Origin: JBBDWZ01 sp050732575
Lineage (GTDB): Bacteria; Gemmatimonadota; Gemmatimonadetes; Longimicrobiales; RSA9
NCBI GenBank assembly: GCA_050732575.1
Contig: JBOHRF010000070.1
Coordinates: 1 to 19,637, forward strand
Direction of reading: 5' to 3'
Length of the DNA stretch: 19,637 bases
How positions within the stretch are numbered: position 1 is the stretch's first letter; each line of letters begins with the position of its first letter. A program made the translations under genes and the position numbers. This document shows positions 1 to 6,921 of this stretch, piece after piece. The notes below the pieces were generated by a model. The model searched no databases and was not told the origin of the DNA. It saw nothing but the letters and a program-made list of their open reading frames with translations.

Positions 1-75
1 TCACCACACTTCTACAACAGCGCAGCGGAAATCGAACGCGTGCTGGCAACACTGGAGCTTGTCCTCGCGCCATGA
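1..75 (+). CDS. Class V aminotransferase / cysteine desulfurase-like protein, C-terminal tail only
   Basis: Only the last 24 codons are in the window, read in frame 1 and ending at the TGA at 73-75. The visible peptide begins SPHFYNSAAEIERVLATLEL. The 'SPHFYN' block followed by a helix of the 'EIERVLATL' kind is the usual C-terminal end of class V (PLP-dependent) aminotransferases such as SufS/IscS-like desulfurases and kynureninase-like enzymes. Catalytic residues lie outside the window, so the substrate cannot be assigned. The stop overlaps the start of the next gene in an ATGA, which suggests co-transcription and translational coupling with the C40 peptidase. Confidence 0.7.
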   Translation, partial: SPHFYNSAAEIERVLATLELVLAP

Positions 76-1121
76 CGTCGGCCGAGCGCCTGATCGAACA
101 GGTGCGCAAGGAGCTGGGCCTGGACCGCCGTTCGACCGTGTTCGAATTGCACGCCCTCACGCAAGACGGCTCGTGTACCTTGCTCGGTCATGCCACGGAA
201 GTAAGCGCCATCGAAGAAGTCGTACGCCGACTGCGCTTGCTGCGCGGTGTGCGCGAAGTTCTCGATGAAGTCGTTCGCTTGCCGCGCTCCTCAACGGAAA
301 CAACCACGCACGCTCTGGTGCGTTCCGCGGTTGCGCCCGTGTATGAGCATGCCCATATCCTGGCACCCGTCATCACACAGCTCGTATTGGGCAGCCGCGT
401 GGACCTGTTATCCGGTGAAGGCGCCTGGTGGCGCGTGCGCGGTGAAGACGGCTACATCGGCTGGGTGCATGGTGGATATCTGCAGTCTGGCCCGGCGGAA
501 TGGGCTCGCGCATGGGAGCGAGGTGAAGCGGGCGAGCCGGTCATTTCCCTGGGTGCCGACCTGATGGATGCCGATGGTCGCATTTTCGCCCGCTTGCCCT
601 GGGGTGCGCGACTCACGCGCTTTTCGCCCGACGTCTACGCTCTTGCTGACGGCCGCACGGGCCAGATCGGCGCCGGCGAGATCGTGCCCCTGGATCGCTT
701 GTTCGACCGCTTCCCGCCCCGCGGCGAGAGTGTCACCCGCACCGCACGACGCTGGCTCGGTGCACCGTATCTTTGGGGCGGGGTAACCATGAATGGCGTG
801 GACTGCTCCGGCCTCACACAATCCGTGTTGTGGATGCACGGTGTGGCTTTGCCCCGCGACTCCGATATGCAAGCGCGCGTCGGCACCGCACTGGTTGTAT
901 CACAGGATTTTTCCGCACTGCGGCACGGCGACCTGTTGTATTTCTCGGAGGCGCCCGAGCGCGTCTCTCACGTGGCCATCTCCCTGGGGGGAAGCGGCAT
1001 CATCCACTCGTCTCTCACCAATGGCGCCGTGGGCTGCAATGACTTGCTCGGTCCCGCCGACTTCGAAAAGCGGCTGAGCTCCATTTTTACCTGCGCTCGA
1101 AGACTGCTGCCGGATTCCTGA
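72..1121 (+). CDS. SH3-domain C40 family (NlpC/P60) peptidoglycan peptidase
   Basis: This 349-residue protein looks like a peptidoglycan hydrolase cutting stem peptides next to a D-glutamyl-diamino acid bond. The C-terminal third (about 216-345) is an NlpC/P60 papain-like domain. It carries the nucleophile in VDCSG (Cys245), His300 in SHVAI and a third polar residue His312 in IIHSS. Upstream are two bacterial SH3-like segments, about 79-140 and 156-215, as in YkfC-type enzymes. The first ~70 residues form a separate predicted alpha/beta piece with no motif I recognise. I see no signal peptide, so the enzyme may act on recycled cytoplasmic muropeptides or leave by a non-classical route. The ATG sits in an ATGA overlap with the preceding aminotransferase stop. 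Confidence 0.88.
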   Translation: MTSAERLIEQVRKELGLDRRSTVFELHALTQDGSCTLLGHATEVSAIEEVVRRLRLLRGVREVLDEVVRLPRSSTETTTHALVRSAVAPVYEHAHILAPVITQLVLGSRVDLLSGEGAWWRVRGEDGYIGWVHGGYLQSGPAEWARAWERGEAGEPVISLGADLMDADGRIFARLPWGARLTRFSPDVYALADGRTGQIGAGEIVPLDRLFDRFPPRGESVTRTARRWLGAPYLWGGVTMNGVDCSGLTQSVLWMHGVALPRDSDMQARVGTALVVSQDFSALRHGDLLYFSEAPERVSHVAISLGGSGIIHSSLTNGAVGCNDLLGPADFEKRLSSIFTCARRLLPDS

Positions 1122-1136
1122 ACGCAATCCGTTTTT
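1111..1136 (+). terminator. Intrinsic terminator at the end of the C40 peptidase gene
   Basis: CGGATT (1111-1116) and AATCCG (1126-1131) form a perfect 6-bp stem around a 9-base loop, followed directly by TTTTT (1132-1136). The hairpin contains the peptidase stop codon, and its T-run enters the stop codon of the convergent PBP4 gene. The short stem makes this a moderate-strength candidate. Confidence 0.6.
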
Positions 1137-2931
1137 AGCGGGGCAGCGTTATGCGTCGTCCTGGAATCAGCCGGCGAGGATTCAAGCCCGGGTTGGCGCG
1201 GCGCAGGGCATTCACGGTGATACCGTTGCGGCGGGCAATGCCATCGAACGTGTCACCTTTGCGGATCACGTAGCTGCGTGCTGCGCGCGACGCAGTTTGC
1301 GGAGCGGCTGCGCGCACGGTCGCCGGCCTGGGCGCATTGGGCGTGGGCGCAACTGCGCCCGTGCCTTCTTCGGCCGCGCGATCGAAGGTGGCGAGCCGGG
1401 CCCCAATGGCATCTTCGATTCGTTTGGCGCGATAGGTAGACGGCACATCGTTGCTGATGATACTGAACGCGAGTCGTTCACCATTGGCCGCTCGTACGTA
1501 GCCGGAGAGCGCCGACACGTGATCGATGGTTCCCGTTTTGGCCCGCAGATTGTGATCGGCCGGCGTGCGATACATGCGTCGCAGACCATCACCATTGCCG
1601 GCTTCGGGCAGCGTTTCCCAGTAGTCGTTCCACATGTTTGACTTGGCCATGAACGACAACAGATGGATGACCGAGCGCGTGGTGACTCGATTCAAGATGG
1701 AAAGGCCCGATCCGTCGTAGATGGTGATGTCCGGTGTCACTCCGCTCGCCTCGGCCTCGAGCAGATGACGTACCGCTCGCGCACCCGCTTCCACCGTGCC
1801 TTGACCCAGCGCCACGCGTCCCACTGTACGCAGCGTTTGCTCGGCCAGAAGGTTGTGGCTTTTCTTGTTGACCACTTCCAGAATGTCGAACAACGGTGGT
1901 GATTCGTGAATGGCCAGTACGCGCAGTGGTGGCTTGTCGGAGAACGCGGGCGCGAAGACCAGCCGGCCCGTTACCGGTGATGCTTCCGGTGATTGTACGG
2001 CCACTACACCACCGGTCACGTGCAATCCGCGCTTTTCCAGCGTCTCGCGCAGCACGGCGCCCGCCCAGCGCGCCGGGTCGGATACGGGTACGGTGCGCAA
2101 CACGCCCATGGTGTTTTTGCCAATTTGCCCGCGAATCAGAATAGGCCCGTCGTACGAGGTGCGGGTCACGTTGATCCACGACCGCCGCCCGGCCACGGTA
2201 GTGGCCTCGTTGACCACCGCGATGCTGCCCTCACCGCCCGGAATCAGTCGTACTTCCGGTCGACCGCCCGTTTCTGCGGCCGGCTTGACCTGCAGCGTGG
2301 CCACGTTTTCCGCGAAGGAGAGTGCGCTGGCCGGCGCTGCGTAGGAGGCGTTCATGTAATCTTTTTCCCACCCAGCTGCCGTGCCGGGGCCACCAAAATA
2401 CGAGGCATCGGCTACGATTTTCCCGCGGATTTCCCGCACGCCCAGCGCGATCAGGGTATCGGCAAACGTTTCCCACACACGCATTTTTTGACCAAATCGA
2501 TCGGAGATCGTAGGGTCTCCAGTACCGTAGATGATCAGGTCGCCCTGCAGCACGCCGCCCTGGATGGTACCATCGGCAAGCAGGAACGTGTTGTAGCGGT
2601 ATTGAGGGCCCAGATAATAGAGCGCCGCGGCGGAGGTAAACAATTTCATGTTGGACGCAGGCACGAGTGGGATATCGGGCGAATGGGCGATCAGTGTGTC
2701 ACCTCGATCGAGCGAGACTACGGTGACGCTCCAGCGGCCGGGTGTCGCCACCAGTCGCTCGATGTCGGCCCGGAGCGCGAGCGCGGCGTGGGGCGCCGCA
2801 GCCGCAGGTGTGGCAGCCAACGGCGAAAAGCCGGCCTGGGCGGCCAGCGCTGGGTCCGGCCGAATCGGCGCTGCCGTCACGATCGTGAGCAGCAAGATCA
2901 GGAATCCCGCGCGAATCACGCCTGCTGCCAC
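1135..2931 (-). CDS. dacB: D-alanyl-D-alanine carboxypeptidase/endopeptidase (PBP4, family S13) with C-terminal LysM
   Basis: This is a 598-residue penicillin-binding protein of the PBP4 class, which trims or cleaves peptidoglycan cross-links in the periplasm. An N-terminal signal peptide is visible (hydrophobic core about 6-21, Ala-rich cleavage region near 28-33). The three active-site motifs are present: SNMK (Ser93, Lys96), DGSGLS followed by Asn414, and KTG at 465-467 before a TIDHVSALSGY segment. After a Pro/Ala-rich linker (about 520-552), residues 553-596 form a LysM domain (SYVIRKGDTFDGIARRNG...). That adds a glycan-binding module uncommon in PBP4 proteins. The start is a GTG preceded by GGGAG nine bases upstream. 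The gene converges on the C40 peptidase with only 13 bases between stops, so two cell-wall hydrolases sit together. Confidence 0.95.
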   Translation of the reverse strand: MAAGVIRAGFLILLLTIVTAAPIRPDPALAAQAGFSPLAATPAAAAPHAALALRADIERLVATPGRWSVTVVSLDRGDTLIAHSPDIPLVPASNMKLFTSAAALYYLGPQYRYNTFLLADGTIQGGVLQGDLIIYGTGDPTISDRFGQKMRVWETFADTLIALGVREIRGKIVADASYFGGPGTAAGWEKDYMNASYAAPASALSFAENVATLQVKPAAETGGRPEVRLIPGGEGSIAVVNEATTVAGRRSWINVTRTSYDGPILIRGQIGKNTMGVLRTVPVSDPARWAGAVLRETLEKRGLHVTGGVVAVQSPEASPVTGRLVFAPAFSDKPPLRVLAIHESPPLFDILEVVNKKSHNLLAEQTLRTVGRVALGQGTVEAGARAVRHLLEAEASGVTPDITIYDGSGLSILNRVTTRSVIHLLSFMAKSNMWNDYWETLPEAGNGDGLRRMYRTPADHNLRAKTGTIDHVSALSGYVRAANGERLAFSIISNDVPSTYRAKRIEDAIGARLATFDRAAEEGTGAVAPTPNAPRPATVRAAAPQTASRAARSYVIRKGDTFDGIARRNGITVNALRRANPGLNPRRLIPGRRITLPR

Positions 2932-3029
2932 GCCTTTTTTCTCCCGGTCACAGGTCGTTTCTTCCCTCAGGAAAGTGCAAGTCGAAGGCCAACAACGTGG
3001 GCCGCGCTGGCCGCGATTATATTGGACGT

Positions 3030-3407
3030 ATGGTATTGGGTACCGGCATGGACCTGGTTTCGGTTCCCCGCATGAGCCGCTTCGTTATTCGCTTCCACGA
3101 GCGCGGCCTGCAACGGCTCTTTACACCGCAGGAAAGTGCCTACTGCTTGGGCCTGGCGCATCCGCTACCGTCCCTGGCCGCGCGCTTTGCGGCCAAAGAG
3201 GCATTCTACAAAGCGATCGGTACAGGCATGGGCCGCGCCGGCGGCTGGCATGATGTCGAGGTCGTTCGCCTCGGCTCGGGCCGGCCCCTGCTCTGTCTGC
3301 ACGGTCGTGCCGCTGCATTCGCTTTGACCCTGCATGTGCGTAAAATCCACTTAAGTCTTTCTCACACTCGCGAAGTTGCGGCCGCCACTGTCGTGCTCGA
3401 GGCGTGA
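3030..3407 (+). CDS. acpS: Holo-[acyl-carrier-protein] synthase
   Basis: AcpS transfers 4'-phosphopantetheine from CoA to apo-ACP, which is essential for fatty acid synthesis. From the ATG at 3030 the protein is 125 residues, the normal length for the family. The first family signature starts at the N-terminus (GTGMDLVSVPRM, Mg-binding Asp8) and the second is RFAAKEAFYKAIG (Glu57). The family-typical C-terminal block IHLSLSHTREVAAATVV is also present. The open frame extends upstream to 2997, but those 11 residues (MGRAGRDYIGR) precede the conserved N-terminus, so I chose the ATG at 3030. It diverges from dacB with a gap of about 98 bases. No clear promoter or strong ribosome site is visible. 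Confidence 0.92.
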   Translation: MVLGTGMDLVSVPRMSRFVIRFHERGLQRLFTPQESAYCLGLAHPLPSLAARFAAKEAFYKAIGTGMGRAGGWHDVEVVRLGSGRPLLCLHGRAAAFALTLHVRKIHLSLSHTREVAAATVVLEA

Positions 3408-3416
3408 TGTCCCGCC

Positions 3417-3480
3417 CGCCGCGGGTCTTGCGGCGCTGACGTTGTTGCCCTCATTGTGTATGCGCAGCATTCGAAATGAG
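3417..3480 (+). other. Two leader hairpins between acpS and the ANTAR regulator gene
   Basis: CGCCGC (3417-3422) pairs perfectly with GCGGCG (3430-3435) around a 7-base loop. CTCATT (3450-3455) pairs with AATGAG (3475-3480), enclosing a second small stem ATGC/GCAT (3460-3463 with 3467-3470). They lie upstream of the terminator at 3500-3534. I could not fit either loop cleanly to the two-hexaloop consensus (A at loop position 1, G at position 4) known for ANTAR RNA targets. Confidence 0.35.
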
Positions 3481-3499
3481 TCTGGAATATCAAGGTGGT

Positions 3500-3534
3500 G
3501 CGCGCCTTCCTGGCCCAGGGAGAGCGCGCTTTTT
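3500..3534 (+). terminator. Strong intrinsic terminator upstream of the ANTAR regulator gene
   Basis: A hairpin runs from 3500 to 3529. The base is GCGCGC/GCGCGC, continuing through CTTCCTG/CAGGGAG with one bulged A and one G-U pair, about 13 bp in all. It is followed at once by TTTTT (3530-3534). The element lies 92 bases after the acpS stop and 61 bases before the start of an antiterminator-family gene. It either ends acpS transcription or is a conditional terminator in the leader of the regulator operon. Confidence 0.75.
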
Positions 3535-3595
3535 GCATCGATGCCTGTACCCTGCAACAGGTTGGTTCTCCCTCGGAGCTGAAAGGCCGGCTGAC

Positions 3596-4186
3596 ATGGC
3601 GGAGTCATTGCGAGTTCTGATCGCCGACGATGAATCGTTGCACAATCTGGCCCTCACTTCCCAGCTCGAAACGCTGGGTCACGAAGTCGTGGCCACGGCC
3701 AGCACCGGACGGGAAGCCGTGGAGCTGGCGCGTGAGGCAAAACCGGACATAGCGTTTCTCGACATCCGCATGCCTTCCATGACCGGACCGGAAGCGGCCC
3801 ATCAAATCGCGGCCGACCGGCCGATCCCTATGATTATTCTTTCCGCGTACAGCGACTCGCGCACCGTGGAAGACGCCATCAAAGCCCCCATCTTTCATTA
3901 CCTTGTCAAGCCCGTCGATCCTGATGATCTTGCCCCGGCCATTGCTGTGGCCCGCGCGCGATTCGATGAATGGCTCGATGCGCGCAGGCAGCGCGAACTG
4001 CTCGAGATGAAACTCGAGGAGCGCAAAATCATTGAGCGCGCCAAGGGCCTGCTCATGGAATCTCGCCGCCTGACGGAGCGGGAAGCCTATCGCTTCCTGC
4101 AGAAGACCAGCCAGGACAAGAACACGCCCATGGTTGATCTGGCGCGCAAGATCCTGCTTGCTGCACCATTGCTCCAGAAGGAATAG
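3596..4186 (+). CDS. Response regulator with ANTAR RNA-binding output domain (PdtaR/NasT/AmiR type)
   Basis: This 196-residue regulator has an N-terminal receiver domain (1-~120): acidic pair Asp11/Asp12, phosphoacceptor Asp56 in FLDIRMP, Ser83 at the switch position and Lys105 in LVKPVD. A short coiled linker leads to an ANTAR domain at about 130-190, with the family hallmark ERAKGLLMESRRLTEREAYR. ANTAR proteins bind tandem RNA hairpins and prevent transcription termination. The open frame reaches back to 3476, but the ATG at 3596 starts directly before the receiver strand and has AAAGG nine bases upstream. The next gene, a HisKA_2 kinase, follows after 14 bases, matching the PdtaS-PdtaR pairing of actinobacteria. 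An intrinsic terminator sits in the leader. Confidence 0.93.
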   Translation: MAESLRVLIADDESLHNLALTSQLETLGHEVVATASTGREAVELAREAKPDIAFLDIRMPSMTGPEAAHQIAADRPIPMIILSAYSDSRTVEDAIKAPIFHYLVKPVDPDDLAPAIAVARARFDEWLDARRQRELLEMKLEERKIIERAKGLLMESRRLTEREAYRFLQKTSQDKNTPMVDLARKILLAAPLLQKE

Positions 4187-4200
4187 CGGCGAATCATCGG

Positions 4201-5346
4201 ATGAATCGCACAGTCGTCGAACCGCCAGCGCAGGCTTCACCACCGCGCACCGGCTCGCACGAGGAGCTGGGCACGAGCCGCCAGATCCGCGGTGCCCGCA
4301 TCCTGGTCGTGGACGACGAGCCACTCGCTCGGCAGATGTTCACTGATCTGCTCGAAGCGCAGGGGTTCCAGGTTGTCACCGTTGCGCGTGGTGAGGAAGC
4401 CTTCGCCTTTCTCCCGGAAGTCGAGTTGGTTCTGCTGGACGCCATGCTGCCCGGCCGTGACGGCTGGAGCATCTGCCGTGAGATCAAAGAACGACACGAT
4501 CCGTTGTTGCCGGTCATCATGGTGACCGCGCGCACTGCGCCCGAAGACGTGGTGCGTACGTTCACCTCGGGTGCGGACGACTACGTAGCCAAGCCGTTTC
4601 ATGTGGCTGAACTGACCGCGCGCATTGAATCTCGTCTGCGCGTGCATCGCGCAGAAGTTACCATCAAGCGCGCCAATGCACAGTTGCGCGAGCTGGCGGA
4701 TCAAAACTACCAGTTGTACGAGCAGGCCCATCGTGATGCCGAAGAGCGTGCGCTCCTGCTGCGCGAGCTCGATCACCGCGTGCGCAACAATCTGTCCGTC
4801 ATCATGGGCCTGCTCAGCATGGAGCGGAACCGGCGTCCGCCGCGTCCGCCCGAAGAGGCACTCAGCACGTTGGAGAATCGGCTGCGCTCGTTTCTCCTGG
4901 TCCACGAGGCGTTGCGCCGTCAGAACTATCGCGGCGTGCCGATTCGTGAAATCGTGGAGAAGCTGGCTCAGCGCCTGCGCAACGCCTGGGATATCGCGCA
5001 TCGCGTCGAATTGAATGTGGAGGGTGACTCGAGCATACTGGGGGAAAAGAAGGGCTTCGCGTTTGCCCTCGTTCTCAACGAACTCCTGACCAATGCTTTT
5101 CGACACGGCTTTCCCGACGGTCGTCACGGGCGAGTCACTATCCGAATCCGCGCGCTGGCGCCGCATGTGCAGGTGCAGGTCGAAGACAATGGTGTAGGTT
5201 CGGCCATTGCACCCAAGCCCGAGGTAGTGGGCAGTGGGCGTTCCATAGTGGCCGCGCTGGTGGGTGATGAATTGGGCGGGACCGTTGACTATCACGCGGA
5301 CCCGACGGGCACGCGTGTTACATTGGAGTTTGCGGCCGAGGCTTGA
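4201..5346 (+). CDS. Receiver-HisKA_2 hybrid sensor histidine kinase
   Basis: This 381-residue protein starts with a ~30-residue Pro/Ser-rich leader. A full receiver domain follows (about 32-145: Asp38/Asp39, phosphoacceptor Asp80, Thr109, Lys131), then a coiled-coil linker (150-185). Next is a HisKA_2 dimerisation domain with phosphorylated His192 in ELDHRVRNNLSVI. The C-terminal HATPase domain has an N-box at 293-298 (NELLTN), a G1 box at 329-333 (DNGVG) and a later glycine motif at 344-346. There is no membrane segment or PAS/GAF sensor, so it is cytoplasmic and probably receives its signal by phosphorylation of its own receiver. The next gene upstream is an ANTAR regulator, its likely partner as in PdtaS/PdtaR. 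The kinase donating phosphate to Asp80 is not in this window. Confidence 0.92.
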   Translation: MNRTVVEPPAQASPPRTGSHEELGTSRQIRGARILVVDDEPLARQMFTDLLEAQGFQVVTVARGEEAFAFLPEVELVLLDAMLPGRDGWSICREIKERHDPLLPVIMVTARTAPEDVVRTFTSGADDYVAKPFHVAELTARIESRLRVHRAEVTIKRANAQLRELADQNYQLYEQAHRDAEERALLLRELDHRVRNNLSVIMGLLSMERNRRPPRPPEEALSTLENRLRSFLLVHEALRRQNYRGVPIREIVEKLAQRLRNAWDIAHRVELNVEGDSSILGEKKGFAFALVLNELLTNAFRHGFPDGRHGRVTIRIRALAPHVQVQVEDNGVGSAIAPKPEVVGSGRSIVAALVGDELGGTVDYHADPTGTRVTLEFAAEA

Positions 5347-5389
5347 TGGAGCGCCGCGCCGAACCGCGCGCGCCCGATCCGATAGGCGG

Positions 5390-5854
5390 CTACGCCTGAC
5401 AACTCGCGCAGTAGCCGATCAGCTCCAGTCGATAACCTTCCACCGAAAAGCCTGGACCTGCATTGAACGTGCGCAGTGCGGTGTGATCCAGGTGACCGGG
5501 CACGTCCCGAACCGAGCCACACACCAGACAGCGTGCATGATGGTGCGGATCCGTGCGACCATCATAGCGGGCTGAACCGTCACCGTAGGTGAGCTTTACG
5601 GCCAGACCGCAGCCCACCAGCGTTTCCAGCGACTTGTAAACGGTGGCCAATGAGATGTCCGGGATATCGTGCCGAACCGTGGTGAACACATCGTCAGCAG
5701 TGGGGTGGGCGTCCGTCTGCACCAGATAGCGATACACTGCGGCACGCTGATCGGTGTAGCGCTGGCCATTCGCTTCCAGCGCATCCCGCAGCTGTCGATC
5801 CGAATCGTCGGACCCAGTTTCGTTGTAGAAGTTTTCCTGCATGCTGCCAGCCAA
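5390..5854 (-). CDS. Fur-family metalloregulator with PerR-type ligands
   Basis: This 154-residue DNA-binding repressor has a winged helix over residues ~20-90 (RYTDQRAAVYRYL, ISLATVYKSLETL) and a C-terminal metal/dimer domain. Aligned to Bacillus PerR, all five regulatory ligands are kept: His50, Asp98, His104, His106 and Asp117 (PerR His37, Asp85, His91, His93, Asp104). Two CxxC pairs for structural zinc are present (Cys109/112, Cys149/152). Asp at the 104 position is typical of peroxide-sensing PerR, whereas Fur usually has Glu there. I therefore infer peroxide sensing through Fe-catalysed histidine oxidation, but family members cannot be separated with certainty by this alone. An alternative start is Met5. 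A strong promoter lies just upstream. Confidence 0.92.
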   Translation of the reverse strand: MAGSMQENFYNETGSDDSDRQLRDALEANGQRYTDQRAAVYRYLVQTDAHPTADDVFTTVRHDIPDISLATVYKSLETLVGCGLAVKLTYGDGSARYDGRTDPHHHARCLVCGSVRDVPGHLDHTALRTFNAGPGFSVEGYRLELIGYCASCQA

Positions 5855-5887
5855 GTCGCGGCTCGCGCGAGTCGGTACGCTGGTCTA

Positions 5888-5917
5888 AGATTACCTAACC
5901 GCGCCGTGGAGTGTCAA
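5888..5917 (-). promoter_or_regulatory. Sigma70-type promoter of the PerR/Fur gene
   Basis: On the minus strand the -35 box TTGACA (5912-5917) and -10 box TAATCT (5888-5893) are separated by 18 bases. Transcription would start near 5881, leaving a ~26-base leader before the start at 5854. An imperfect inverted element, CTAAGATTACCTAA on the plus strand at 5885-5898, overlaps the -10 and could be an operator. Confidence 0.7.
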
Positions 5918-5949
5918 TACGAATCGCCGGCGCCGCAACAACTTATTGC

Positions 5950-6351
5950 ATGGACCCACAACCCGAATCAGCCCCCGGACCGAGCGCCGGCCCCGTAGTA
6001 GCCTTGACCGCGGACCTCATGTTCGGCGCGCGCGTGAAAGGCACAGCCGAAGCTGTGGGCGCTTCCGTGCGGGTAGCGCGTTCCGGCCCGGAATTGCTCC
6101 GCCTGGCACAAACCCTTTCCGCCCGACTCGTGATTGTTGATCTGGACACTCGCTCGCTCGATCCGGTAGCCCTGATTCGAGAACTGAAATCGAGTCCCGA
6201 GCTCACCGCCATGCCCGTGCTGGCCTACGTCTCCCACGTGCGGGCCGACCTGATTGCGGACGCCCGCAACGCCGGTGCCGACCAGGTCATGGCGCGCTCC
6301 GCGTTCGTGCGCTTGTTGCCTGACATCCTGAAAGGCGAATCGCACGCCTGA
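5950..6351 (+). CDS. Degenerate (pseudo-)receiver domain protein
   Basis: This 133-residue protein is little more than one receiver-like alpha/beta domain after a short Pro-rich leader. The fold is recognisable: VVALTADLMFGARV (strand 1), ARLVIVDLDT (strand 3), MPVLAYVSH (strand 4) and GADQVMARSAF (strand 5). The acidic pair after strand 1 is missing, the switch position is Ser95, and the invariant Lys is replaced by Arg116 in MARS. Only Asp64/Asp66 resemble a phosphoacceptor. Phosphorylation is therefore doubtful, and a protein-docking role is more likely. The frame also opens at a GTG at 5911, but that lies inside the PerR promoter, so I prefer ATG 5950. It is divergent from the PerR gene and ends in a strong terminator. 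Confidence 0.75.
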   Translation: MDPQPESAPGPSAGPVVALTADLMFGARVKGTAEAVGASVRVARSGPELLRLAQTLSARLVIVDLDTRSLDPVALIRELKSSPELTAMPVLAYVSHVRADLIADARNAGADQVMARSAFVRLLPDILKGESHA

Positions 6352-6352
6352 C

Positions 6353-6379
6353 AAAAACCCCGCCTGCAGCGGGGTTTTT
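6353..6379. terminator. Perfect bidirectional intrinsic terminator
   Basis: AAAAACCCCGC (6353-6363) and GCGGGGTTTTT (6369-6379) form a flawless 11-bp stem around the 5-base loop CTGCA, with A-run and T-run in register. It begins two bases after the pseudo-receiver stop and lies 11 bases from the end of the convergent DksA-like gene, so it can stop transcription from both sides. Confidence 0.93.
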
Positions 6380-6389
6380 GCGATGTGCA

Positions 6390-6782
6390 TTACGCGGCAT
6401 CCGCCTCTTCTTTTAGCTTGCAGTCAATGCAGTAGCGTGCGTGCGGCAGCGCGTCGAGTCGCTCGAAATCGATGGGCTTCCCACAGCTGTGGCAGAAACC
6501 AAACTTGTCCGGCTCCTTGTACAACCGGCGCAACGCCTCTTCGACACGATACAGATAGCGGCCCTCTTTGCTGGCGAAGAGCAGCATCTTCTCCCGCTCC
6601 ATCGCATCCGTGCCCAGGTCCGCCATGTGATCCGAGTAGGAGTACATGTCAGAGTCCTGTGAGTCGGCCGTTTGTTTGGCCAATTCATCGAATTGCCCGA
6701 GTGAGCGCAGCGCGCGTTCTCGTTCCCGCAGCAGCCGCTGCTGCAGATGATCGATCTGTTTCTTGGTCAGCTTCTTCGCCAT
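6390..6782 (-). CDS. DksA/TraR-family zinc-finger protein (RNA polymerase-binding)
   Basis: From the ATG at 6782 this is a 130-residue protein. It has a long N-terminal helical hairpin (about 5-90, acidic tip around DHMADLGTDAMERE at 51-64) and a C4 zinc finger near the C-terminus (Cys97/Cys100 and Cys118/Cys121: CHSCGKPIDFERLD...YCIDC). DksA-family proteins insert the coiled coil into the RNA polymerase secondary channel and modulate promoters, often with ppGpp. The tip lacks the exact DxxDxA of E. coli DksA, so stringent-response function is not assured. A GTG at 6788 (two codons upstream) sits five bases from GGAGG (6794-6798) and may be the true start; the ATG would be eleven bases away. 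It ends at the shared terminator 6353-6379. Confidence 0.9.
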   Translation of the reverse strand: MAKKLTKKQIDHLQQRLLRERERALRSLGQFDELAKQTADSQDSDMYSYSDHMADLGTDAMEREKMLLFASKEGRYLYRVEEALRRLYKEPDKFGFCHSCGKPIDFERLDALPHARYCIDCKLKEEADAA

Positions 6783-6867
6783 CGGCACGTTTGCCTCCAG
6801 GTACTGCGCGTCCCTCAGAGGGGTGCGGTCCACCTGCCAGGGAGGCAGGCGGTGCGAGGAACCGCGA

Positions 6868-6873
6868 AATATA
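6868..6873 (-). promoter_or_regulatory. Possible -10 box for the DksA-like gene
   Basis: The minus strand reads TATATT at 6868-6873, an AT-rich island in a GC-rich gap about 80 bases before the start. No convincing -35 box stands 16-18 bases upstream, so this is a weak call. Confidence 0.3.
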
Positions 6874-6921
6874 GCAGTAGCACGGAAGGGGCGGGAGTAA
6901 GCCCAACGGCCACTCAGCGAT

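Noticed and set aside
3016..3023. TATAAT on the minus strand (3016-3021) and TATATT on the plus strand (3018-3023) in the dacB/acpS gap
   Set aside because: Neither has a -35 box at 16-18 bases, and the plus-strand copy lies only a few bases from the acpS start.
1993..3075. Long plus-strand open frame of 360 codons opposite dacB
   Set aside because: It is antisense to a gene with all PBP4 motifs and shows no domain; it is a GC-rich shadow frame.
3495..3620. A 41-codon GTG frame (VVRAFLAQGERAFCIDACTLQQ...) running into the ANTAR gene
   Set aside because: It covers the terminator hairpin and has no clear ribosome site. Its protein-like look is probably GC-rich codon chance.
5382..5397. Small hairpin AGGCG/CGCCT at the end of the PerR gene as a terminator
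   Set aside because: The stem is only five pairs and no T-run follows on either strand.
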